Source: Isohypsibius dastychi (Eukaryota > Tardigrada > Eutardigrada > Parachela > Isohypsibiidae). Taken from it: a stretch of 22,968 bases of DNA. Under the pieces are notes generated by a model. The model saw only the letters and a program-made list of their open reading frames with translations. It searched no databases and was not told where the DNA came from. The stretch spans positions 1 through 22,968 of the forward strand of contig JAQIWT010000338.1 of the NCBI GenBank assembly GCA_034696485.1, read 5' to 3'. This document shows, in pieces, positions 8,507-17,600 of the stretch (position 1 is the stretch's first letter; the number at the start of each line of letters is the position of its first letter). Made by a program: the position numbers and the translations under genes.

Positions 8507-9660
8507 ATTATGTCATTAGAGCCTATGCGATACGACGTCAAGGGCAAATCAGAATCTGTAATCAGCGTCGATTTTGCTGATTCTGACGCCTGATCTATAA
8601 GCAGAGCGTTGTTGCGTGCGGAACCAGCAAGATTTTCCTCAATCAATCAGTTTGATTGATGATCCCTACAGTTGTTTTCCGCGAACAGAAAACACATTCA
8701 TCGCGAAGATTTAGTTGATTTTCATTGGATATTCTTCCTCGTTGCAATCAAAAGATAGTAACTGAAGCATCTTTAAACACTTGACATGAGAGAAAAACCA
8801 GAGGAAACATTGTATTAGGTTCCTGAAATTGCCAAACAAATCAACGAAACAAAATCTGCTGGGTACCCAGCCACCAAGCTGCTCTCCTTTTTTATGAGCT
8901 GGCAATCCCGGGGTCATAATTGCTTGATTGTGCAAAGAGATCAAAACCCGATTCATCGGATCAAGCACCTAAAATCTGACAAGATCAACAAACATCTTGG
9001 GTGGATTTTGATCACCGCTCTGCGATTGAATCTGGTCTGTTAAATCCAAGCGCTCTATATTTCCCACGTCAATCCACGAAATGATTCACCTTCCATTTGC
9101 TCGGCAGCTTTCTAGAAAGAGGAAACATGGAACAAGGACGATTAATTTTGCAGCAACGCAATCTGCCAAAAGAGCACATTTATGATATTCAAACTCACGT
9201 ACCTGGTCTCTCTGCGTCACTGAGATGAATTACCAAAGTGCCTTCACGCATGCTGGATACCCAGCTGGGTTTTTGAAATATTCAAACAAGAATCAAGTTC
9301 ACGAAATCCATTCCAGAATAGAGAAAGAGCAAGATCGCGTCAATTCCAAATAACCGATCTAGTTTAACGTGATCGAAAAATGACATCGACGTCGGGCTGA
9401 ATGGCGTATGGCCTGTTTCGTTATTTACGTTCCCCCTTCATAGGATTAACGTACAACGCTGATCCTGATCGACCAGTTTTAAGGGGTCAGCAAAAACGCG
9501 ATTTTTGCTGATCCGCCAAGGCAGCGCAGCGATCGTATCAGTCAGAATTCCATGAAGGAGGGCGAGGTGGAGTCGAATTCAGCAAATGATAGAGTTTGCT
9601 GATACTGATCCAGCCAACAAGCGCCCTTTCGCATAGGCTCTAATAGAGCCTATTATGTCA
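8507..9660. mobile_element. Non-autonomous DNA transposon-like element with 9-bp target duplication
   Basis: The 9-mer ATTATGTCA stands as a direct repeat at 8507-8515 and 9652-9660. Just inside are inverted ends: TTAGAGCCTATGCGA at 8516-8530 matches the complement of 9629-9643. The right end carries eight extra bases that make a local hairpin, ATAGGCTCTA/TAGAGCCTAT, at 9633-9653. The interior, about 1.1 kb, encodes nothing I recognise, and both subterminal zones are rich in hairpins built on TCAGCAAA. Examples are 8642-8660, 9484-9514 (12 of 13 bases paired, loop CGCGA) and 9579-9602. A 9-bp duplication is typical of Mutator-like elements, but without a transposase the family is only a suggestion. 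Confidence 0.65.
9484..9514. repeat. Strong hairpin within the element
   Basis: The arm GGGTCAGCAAAAA (9484-9496) pairs with TTTTTGCTGATCC (9502-9514), with one mismatch and a 5-base loop. It is one of several TCAGCAAA-based inverted repeats near the ends of the element. Confidence 0.7.
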
Positions 9661-10041
9661 ATATCATCATAAGTTTCACATTAATTTACTAAAATGACGG
9701 TCGATTTCTGTGTAAAGTTCCTCCTATGTAGTTGATCCTCTGAGACAAGTAAGACGCAGAGAAAACGGCATTTGAAAACAGCAGTTCGACAACTTCGCTC
9801 GCCTGAAAAATAGAACAGGTGGTGACACCTGCCGACGCTGCAAGAGCTAGGTGACTAGTTGCGTCAAAGAACTGCAAAATCGCAACTCACGAACTTCAGC
9901 GAACCATTACTTTATCGTTCCATGATCATCAAATAAATCGCTCAGAATCAGAACTCAGAAAGTCACCAGAACAACCAAAAGAATCGGGAAAAGTAACGAA
10001 AAGTAAACATATAACGAGATTGATCAGAACTCAGTTCAACT
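9661..10041. other. Spacer and probable 3' untranslated region of the NTPDase gene
   Basis: This lies immediately downstream, on the minus strand, of the NTPDase stop codon at 10042-10044. No canonical AATAAA is visible on the minus strand. A short minus-strand open frame at 9689-9877 has no recognisable similarity and is not called. Confidence 0.4.
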
Positions 10042-13000
10042 CTAAATGGCTCCATATGTCGAAATGGGCTCATAATCACGATAGCGTCTGGCGATACGAA
10101 GAGCTCGCAAAAGAAAAACGACGGATAAAACAGCAAAAACACTGAAGAGTACCATCAAGCATGCAAATATCGTCGTCGACAACAAATGACCGGCTTTCTC
10201 CGCGGGATGGGAATTTGTAGCGTTCAACGCCATCCCCAGAGTCCAACCAACTGACTTTCCATCGACCTGAATTGAAAAACCACAATGCAGTTCTGTTTCA
10301 GTGTTCAATATGATCAACGCATAATCTTACGCAAGAAGATCTAAAGCATTCGGAACCACTTACGTCTTTCAAAAACCGGATGTTCTCGAACGATGAAGTG
10401 TTGTAATGATATCCGTCAGTTAAGAGGGCATCCACGAACTGGGCTTCGAAACAATATGTCGCCAGATATGGGTTGTGGGGATCACTTGCATTCAACGTGT
10501 TGATCTGAAAAAGGCGAGAAACCACTTCCATATTCCTGGAAACAAGATGAGAAATCAGCTGACTTGCCTCAGTCCAGTTTTTCGAACAGAAACTTGCACT
10601 CCTCTGACGGAAATCAGCCAGTGAGACAACTCCGCTTGGTGAAGACGAATTCGTTAGATTCAAAAACTCCATGATGTAATAAAATCCCGCAAATGCCTTT
10701 AAATAAACGCCATTGTTTTCTAACCCTTTTTCCATAATTTAAATATTGACAAAACTCTCACCATGAAGCTGGAGTTTAGGTTTGGTTGATAAACTCCATC
10801 GAACGAGCACTGACCATCCGGATACGGGCAGTAAGTTGTATTGATCAAACTCCCCACTTGCGCCCGACATCCAGTCGAGTTGCTGGTTCCGTTGAACTGG
10901 AGGGTTTTACTCGTAGTTGGGAATGAATATTCTCTGGTGCAATAATGTCCGAATATACTATCGTAGTCCTCGACGGATGAATTACCGACCGGAAGACACG
11001 GATTTTCAACGACAGTGGAATTATTCTCTACAATCAACTTGGCTTTCAACCGGCGTTCCGCTTCCCGCATTCCAAAGCAGAGATAACTTTCGGAATACAA
11101 CGTGTAGTTCTCGCTGAAGAGATATGTTTGGAATGTAGAGTTCGGGACGAGTATGGTTGTACTGGAGGGTTGGAACGTGATCTGAGTGGACGCTCCACCG
11201 AGGTCCAAGGCACCGGTGGTGGATATTCTTGGATCCTGAGGAAATCAGAAAAAAATTATTATCTTCTCAGACATGATCTCAAATTCGCGATGGGAAAGCT
11301 TCATAATATAACTGCAAACAAGAACATGAAACATTAAAATGTACAAAAGCTTGTGAACAGTCAAAAATAAATCGGAGCACACGAAACAGGCAGCTATGTC
11401 AAATTCTGTATGGAATATGGATGAGCAAGCATCCGCTTCTACCTCAGTTATTCAAAATCCGAAAAACAATTCAAAATTCAAAATCCAAAAAACATCCGAA
11501 CTTGAGTGCGATCTTTCTCCATTCAGTTCATAATAAATTCAAACGCCTTCAGTGTCTTCTCAAAACTGTTAGAGCGCAGTAGATCGAAATTTCAGCACTG
11601 CCATGAATATGATAGCTACATGCAACTTCGATCACTTCTTACCAAGCCTGGAATCGATCTTGCCAGGTAGTTCGTGGCGACCCATCCAAAGGAGCCCTCT
11701 TCCTGACCGGTCAGAATTCTGATGTTGTTCGGGTTGCACTGGTACTTATAATCTCCGCTGATCATCATCAGAATCTTGTCCATAATCTCATCACTCATTG
11801 ACCGGTTTGTTTCCCTGTAAATTTCAAATTCCGTTGGTTACGGCAGATAAATTAAATTCAAATATTTCGTTCACACCTCCACCGCGTTTAAAAACAATCG
11901 TACCTGAGGATCCGCATTCCCGCCGTTGCACCAAGATATATTTCGGTGAATTCACGAGACGGCACTGGAATTTGATCCCAAGAGAAATTCAGGCATTTTA
12001 TCAGGCTTCTTGCCGCTTCACTTCCGGTTGCATAATTTGCGATTCCCCTCCCTTCAAACATGGGTAATTATCAGAAAAGTCAGCAAGGGCAAGTAAATAA
12101 TATTGGATCGCCATTCTTGTGAATATTTTAATTTTAAACAATTTCTAACTTTTTTAAAAGAAGAAAATATTACTGCTCCTGGCTACGAACCTTCACATTT
12201 TTGGAAAGCCCTCTGGTCAACAAGTCCGGTTCCACGAAATTTATCACCACTCCACTGATAAACATAAAGATCTGTATGCGTCGAGCCAGCATCGATGACA
12301 ACAACATAGTCCAGCGGATATGGCTCAGATCTTGTGTAAAGATAAATGCCAACACCGAATCCAATCACGGATAGCAAAAATGTGAAGAAAGCCAAAGCGA
12401 ACCAGTTTCCACATCCAAATAATTTTCCAGGTTCATCTACGAATATAGAAAGCATCAAGAAGGGAATGCTCGTACGAAAACGAAAACTGAAAAATCGTAC
12501 TAATCGATAAAAAATGGACAGATACGAAAATCTATCACAACCGAAGAATGATGAATTCCATAATAATAAATTCAACCCAACAATCACGAAAATTCCTGGA
12601 AAATATTTCTGGAAAACGATACAGAAACAGAACTGGTTTCCGTTTCTGAGAAATCCTTACGTCGTGCGGGTTTTGCTTACGTTTTGCAAGATAAAGTTTG
12701 TCGCCATCATGAAGCGCGTAGCTTTCCACAAGCCGGTGATTTTTCAGGAAGTTCCCTTTGGAATCTACATGCAAAATAAAACGCGAGCTACAACAGGTAG
12801 CAAATACTAGTGCGAAGTTAAGTAATGACCTTGAAGAGCAAAATCTGAAATCACTTCTGGACGAAGCCTCCTCTCGAAAACGAATCCCGCGATGAGACTA
12901 AAAAACAATGGAAAATCATATATTTTTTCGTCTCGTTTGAATTGCTGATAATTGAGCCAACTTCATTTTCAAGCAACCAGCACGTAAAAGAAACAAAACT

Positions 13001-13089
13001 GACTTTCCAATCGTCGCAGTTTCCGTTGTCATAATCGTCTCCGCGCCATCGATCCCAGCAATCAAACTCTCGATTTGGATTCGTAGCAT
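10042..13089 (-). CDS. Ectonucleoside triphosphate diphosphohydrolase (CD39-like) with N-terminal ubiquitin-like domain
   Basis: Nine exons on the minus strand: 13089-13004, 12897-12830, 12764-12681, 12436-12191, 12051-11904, 11814-11643, 11235-10762, 10696-10364 and 10266-10042. All are in phase and total 611 codons. Residues 1-79 (exons 1-3) resemble a ubiquitin-like fold, ending RLVESYALHDGDKLYL. A membrane anchor follows at about 91-113. The apyrase ectodomain has ACR1 IDAGSTHT (127-134), ACR2 LGATAGMRIL (201-210), ACR3 TGQEEGSFGW (246-255, with the catalytic Glu), ACR4 GALDLGGASTQITF (276-289) and ACR5 AFAGFYYIMEFL (427-438). A WTLG motif lies at 545-548, a second anchor at about 568-590, and a short cytosolic tail ends the protein. 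The ectodomain resembles vertebrate ENTPD1-3, which hydrolyse extracellular ATP and ADP to AMP, and it has many N-glycosylation sites. The NTPDase exons are near certain; the three upstream exons rest on hand-built splice sites. A shorter form could start at the ATG at 12455, with a 17-residue cytosolic tail like CD39. Confidence 0.85.
11236..11642 (-). other. Largest intron of the NTPDase gene
   Basis: A phase 0 intron of 407 bp between the exon ending in ACR3 (donor TTG|GTAAGA) and the exon beginning just before ACR4 (acceptor TTTCCTCAG|GAT). A short repeated AAAATTCAAAATCC-like stretch lies near 11450-11490. Nothing else is seen. Confidence 0.7.
12681..13089 (-). other. Ubiquitin-like domain exons upstream of the NTPDase
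   Basis: Three short exons (13089-13004, 12897-12830, 12764-12681) separated by introns of 106 and 65 bp encode 79 residues. They start MLRIQIESLIAGIDG and end NHRLVESYALHDGDKLYLAK, the size and hydrophobic spacing of a ubiquitin-like domain (beta1 at the Met, final L-x-x-Y-x-L-x-D-G-D-x-L-x-L). Donors are AA|GTCAGT, AG|GTCATT and AC|GTAAGC; acceptors are TTTTTTAG|T, GCATGTAG|AT and TTCGTAG|AT. There is no C-terminal Gly-Gly, so it would act as a fixed domain, not a cleaved modifier. A second donor, GAC|GTAAGG, lies 20 bases downstream of the third. If used with the same acceptor it shifts the frame and gives a soluble ubiquitin-like protein ending soon after. Confidence 0.55.
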
Positions 13090-14699
13090 TTTCAGCTCTT
13101 CAGATTCACGTCAAGACAAACCAAACTCCACGGATTTTCAGCTGAGTCCAGTTCCAGAATGACCTAATTCACTCCCTCCCCCAAACAGACCAGTAGTACT
13201 GAGACAAGCTTCAGCGATGTCATCAGTGAATTATTCTGGCCGTAGCCAGCTTGTCAAATAACTCTTGGAAGCAAGGAAACAATGGTTCGAAGAACATGCA
13301 AACGAAAGACAATGAGGAAAAGAGTACCAAAAGAGGAAAAGTGATGGCAGGCAGGCTATAGATGTGAATCACGTTCACACCACATCACGCGCGTGATGAA
13401 ATGTGCGTGATGTAGTAACTACGTCGAGCTGACCGGCGTGCGTGGTATGTGGTGGCGTGATTGGAATGTGGTCACGTAATGGAAACGTGGTCATGTGATA
13501 GAAACGTGGTAGTTTTCAATTGAGTTTTTTGTAGTTTACTGCGGAAAGTCCAGTTCCAGTTGGGTTGGAGCAGTTGTAATATGTTGGAACACCTGACTTT
13601 CCTGCTCATTTATGATTTCTGACAACAAATTCAGCTTTATTCCCTCCCCTTATTCTCTTTATTCTCTTTATCGGCTTTATTCTTTTTTTCATCCACCGTT
13701 ATTCTTCTGTTGTTTAATTACTGTTCTTCGACTTTTGCTGGCCTCATGGTTCATTCTGACGGAACAAAATGTTTTGAATCCAGGTAGATTCACCTCGTTT
13801 TATTTCACTTTTCTGTTTTATCCAATTTGCATGAACATGAATCACTTGCAGCTGACAAAGACAAACTGAAAGTTCGTTATTGGCCATATTTTGAGGCAGG
13901 GGCGCAGTTTCGTAAAACCAGCTCTTCGCGAGTAACTTTTTCAGATCTTGAATTAATGAAACAGCAAAAAGGGGGCCTATACGGGGACATTGAAGGTCCA
14001 TGTGGAATCACATTTCAAACAGCAACAAGTTCAACAAGGCGCAAACTTTCTTTTTGGGAAAGAACCAGAAGGAAAAATTGAGCTCGATAGTTCTCATATT
14101 CACCCCCCTGCAGCATATGTTAGGAATTTTACCTAGAATGATTTAGTTTTTCACCAGATTCCAGCTGTGGAATTTGTTGATTTTTTTCATACTCTGTTTT
14201 TCTTGCCGGCGGATTCTATTTAGACTAATTTGGACGGTGTTTGGTTAGATAAATAGATGAAATTGATCGTTCCATTTCCGTCACGGCACTACTTGGCGTT
14301 GTACGCACCACATACCACATTCCACCACGGCTACCGCATCACATCACAATTCCATCACATTCCACCACGTTTTGATTTTTTTGAACGTGATCACATCAGT
14401 AAGGCAGGCAGCATTCTATTTCGCACTCGCAGCATCAAAACGAACACAAATATTCCCTGTACTGCTCTCTGTCGCAGATCACGGCCGACATTCGTTACAC
14501 AAGAGCAGTGACGTGCCGACCATCAAGGTCACCATAATTTCCCCAGACACCACAGCTGATCAAGTCAAGGGGCCGTCCGCCCACGACACAGCGATTTCGC
14601 AAAATCATTTCATTTGTTAATTTTGTTTCGCAGTTTCGCATTGTTTCACCGAAAGAACCGTTTTGACAACATTGTTTACGCTGGATTTGGCTTAACAAC
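13090..14699. promoter_or_regulatory. Divergent intergenic region between the NTPDase and PSME4 genes
   Basis: The two genes start 1.6 kb apart on opposite strands. The transposon-like element at 13346-14411 occupies about two thirds of the space, leaving about 250-290 bp of ordinary sequence next to each gene for promoter function. A splice-acceptor-like TTTTGTTTCGCAG ends at 14633, 66 bases before the PSME4 ATG, so a 5' untranslated intron is possible. I see no convincing TATA box. Confidence 0.45.
13346..14411. mobile_element. Second non-autonomous DNA transposon-like element with 9-bp direct repeats
   Basis: GGCAGGCAG occurs directly at 13346-13354 and 14403-14411. Just inside, GATGTGAATCACGTTCA at 13361-13377 is matched in inverted orientation by TGAACGTGATCACATC ending at 14398, with one base inserted. 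The left subterminal zone has a perfect 16-base palindrome at 13383-13398 and about 2.7 tandem copies of a 19-base unit (TGGAAACGTGGTCATGTGA type) at 13461-13512. The right end carries the related motif in inverted form as CCACATTCCACCAC repeats around 14300-14370. The roughly 1-kb interior has low-complexity T-rich DNA and no recognisable transposase. It lies wholly between the divergent NTPDase and PSME4 starts. Confidence 0.6.
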
Positions 14700-17600
14700 A
14701 TGGACTTGGATTTATCGAGCCTTGAAATCGGCGGTGAGCAGGAGGAGGTAGACGAGGAAGATGACGATTCCGGGATAATTCCAGCCCCAGATGGTCCAAA
14801 ATATCAGCAGCAGCTTGCTGCGAACCGATATCTTCCTTACACGTCACTTCTTGAGGAAGAATCCAGTGTATGGTTGTCGGAAATCATGGAAGGACTAGCC
14901 AAGTCGGTGCTCACTGGCGATTATCGCCCAGGATTGTTGAATTGGTCTTCGCGACTTCAGCAGTATTTTGTTCATTTTGGAAGAAAATTCACGAAAGAAC
15001 AACATCTTCAGCTCGTGCATTTGTATTTTGCGCTCGTAACAGGTAATAAGCAGTGATGAATCCTTCGATTCAGTAAAAACTCTGTTTCGTATTTTCTAAG
15101 AACAATTTATTGTTTTAAATTTTATTGTGAGCTCGTGGCCTTTGTTGTTGTTTTTCGGTATAATTGTCTCGTGATCCGTTTTTTGTTTTTGATTTCGGCA
15201 GTATAGTCTTTTTTGGTTAGTTTTTTGTCTTGCGACCTGTGATATTGTGGGTAATTAGTTGGTTCTAATAGTTATTTTTAATTCGTTCGGTTATTTAATT
15301 TCTTCATTTATTCAGATGATAAAATGGAAGCCTCCCTGGTCAGTCGGCTTGCCTCCGTTCTGCGCGATCTTCTCCGCATAACAAAACTGCTGACGCCAAA
15401 AGATCTGGAGCTCGACTGGAGAAAATTGTACGAAACATATGAACGGCTGGTTTACGGACAGGATACCGCCGTTGGTTTGCTCTGCGTCCCCGTGAGCATC
15501 CCTAAGAGTCTCGAAAGCCTCATTGCCGCTTGTCGCCCATATTTTTCTCCGAATGCAACCGTGGAAATGTTGGAGCTCTGGAGGCCGCTTTTATGTCCTC
15601 ACTCGAATTCAATGAAGAAAGCTCTGCGATATTTCGCGTTGTTTTTGCCGACTTTGGTGGCTTCGGAGACGAAGGATTTTCTGCCGTGGAAACTGTGGTT
15701 CAAGGAGCTTTTCGGAATCTGGCTCACTTTTCCAAGTAAGTTGGCATTTTTTTGTGAATCAATTGAGATTAATCTGAAAATATTAATAAACAGGTATCTG
15801 TTGGTCTAACTGTAAAATAGGAATTCGTTTTTCGAGAACAAATAACATTCTCTTTGGCACGAAGATTCGTAGTTAATTCGAGTTTCTTGGTTAATTTGGA
15901 GCAGACGAACGATAATAAGTATCCTATTAGAATGTCGCCAGATTGATTCTCATAACGTGAACGCTTTTGACACATGACGAGCAAAATGCTCTTGAAAGAC
16001 ACCGCAGTTTTACTCGGGCTTATTAGCACTTCGGAACAGATATTTATCTGTTTCAATTAGCATCTGACTGCAATTGGATGGGTGAGGTGAAAATGACAAT
16101 AATTTCGGAAAGAATCGGGGAGTCGGGCAGATCAAACACTCCCACCCAAGTCATAGCGGTGTACTGTGGAAACAGAGCTGCAGCTTCATTAATTAAGATA
16201 TTCATTACTGATCCATAAAACCGAGCTAACAAATATGGTCCAAAAGTTCGGCAAGATTGAGCAGTTACCAGATCAAGTGAGCCGCTTATTTGAAAACGTT
16301 TTGGTCAAATAAACGACCGTGGCTTTGGTGAAGAGAGTTGTTGTACTCACAGTAATGATCGGGGTTTGGCTTTTTAGAAATAATTCATTACAAACTTGGT
16401 GACTTTATATGACAATGTTTTCTTCTGCAGGCTCGCCGTCATTTGACGACGACCTGGTCAATCTTCTTTCCCGGCTCGCATTCGACAATATTGGACGTAT
16501 CGACTGGACTCCCAAGGTTTCCACCATTTTCACCAAGCTCCTCCGTTATCTCCATCTTCCAGTGGGAAAGAAACGTCTCAAGCGTTCTCCCGGTTCACAA
16601 ATGTTTGACATTCACCATTGGCCGAAATGGATCATTGCGATGATGCATCTGGACACCTGCGGTTACTATTTCGACGCATTCTGCAAAGCAGTTGAATCAT
16701 ACTTTTATCCATCGAACAACGGCGAATGGTCTATCATGCTCTCCATGACCGTCTTACGATTTCCGGTCATCCTCACTGAGCGACTGAACGCGGAACGCTT
16801 CCGTAAAGCAACCTGGATTGCGCAGTATCCCACTTCTGGTCATTTGAAAGATGAGCAGATTCTGAAGTTTGTCAAAGCTATCAAACCGCTGGTGTTGTTG
16901 AATATGTATAGTAAGAATCCGATTGCAAGAATTACTGGACCGCTGGCGCTGAAAAATTTGGCGGAGATTGCACCTTCGGAAATTTTACCAGAACTGCTAG
17001 AGCGATTGTATCCGTCGTTGGAAACTGTCACGGAGCCACATCGACTCACTGCGACAATGTCATCGATGACTATATGTTTGGGCAGTTTGTTCGACTTTCC
17101 AGAGGGAAGAAAGCATGTCTTGCCGCTCATGATTGCTGTGTTACCAGGAATTGACTCCAATGATTTCGGCAAGAGCGCATGCACCTTTCAGTTTCTCGCG
17201 TAAGTCGGCGAAGGGATTAGAAAATCAGCAATAATTTCTTTTTATTTCGTCTTCTTTTTTGAGGCGATGTATTGGATTAACTTTGCGAGCACTTTGCATA
17301 TTATTTTCGGAAACTCGAAAGTTTTTCGCCGGTTTGTGGATAAACCTGTTGCTTTTGAAGAGTTTGAGTTCTTGATGAGGCTGATGCCAACTTGCAGTGG
17401 TACCAGTACTGTACTGTGCTGTTGTGTGGAAAACCGTTGCGAATTTTCGTTGCTTTGCGGAAATCGATTCTTTTGTTGTTGATACACAATTGGCGGAATC
17501 AATCTTAATCGAGACATGAGATTTTTTTGTCTGTATCCTTGATTTTTCTGCATGGTTTGACCGATGTTTTTACCCGTTTTAGGAGCTTGCTATCGATGGT

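Noticed and set aside
8711-8968. An 85-codon minus-strand frame inside the first element
   Set aside because: The composition looks random, with no motif and no splice support.
9689-9877. A 62-codon minus-strand open frame downstream of the NTPDase
   Set aside because: It has no recognisable similarity and starts at a non-ATG codon. It lies where the 3' untranslated region is expected, and this length is common by chance.
13827-14081. An 84-codon frame inside the second transposon-like element, considered as a transposase remnant
   Set aside because: It has no DDE-type motif or family resemblance and no ATG at the start, so the element is treated as non-autonomous.
17267-17482. An open frame in PSME4 intron 3, considered as an extra exon
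   Set aside because: The flanking exons join in phase without it and match the family directly across the junction.
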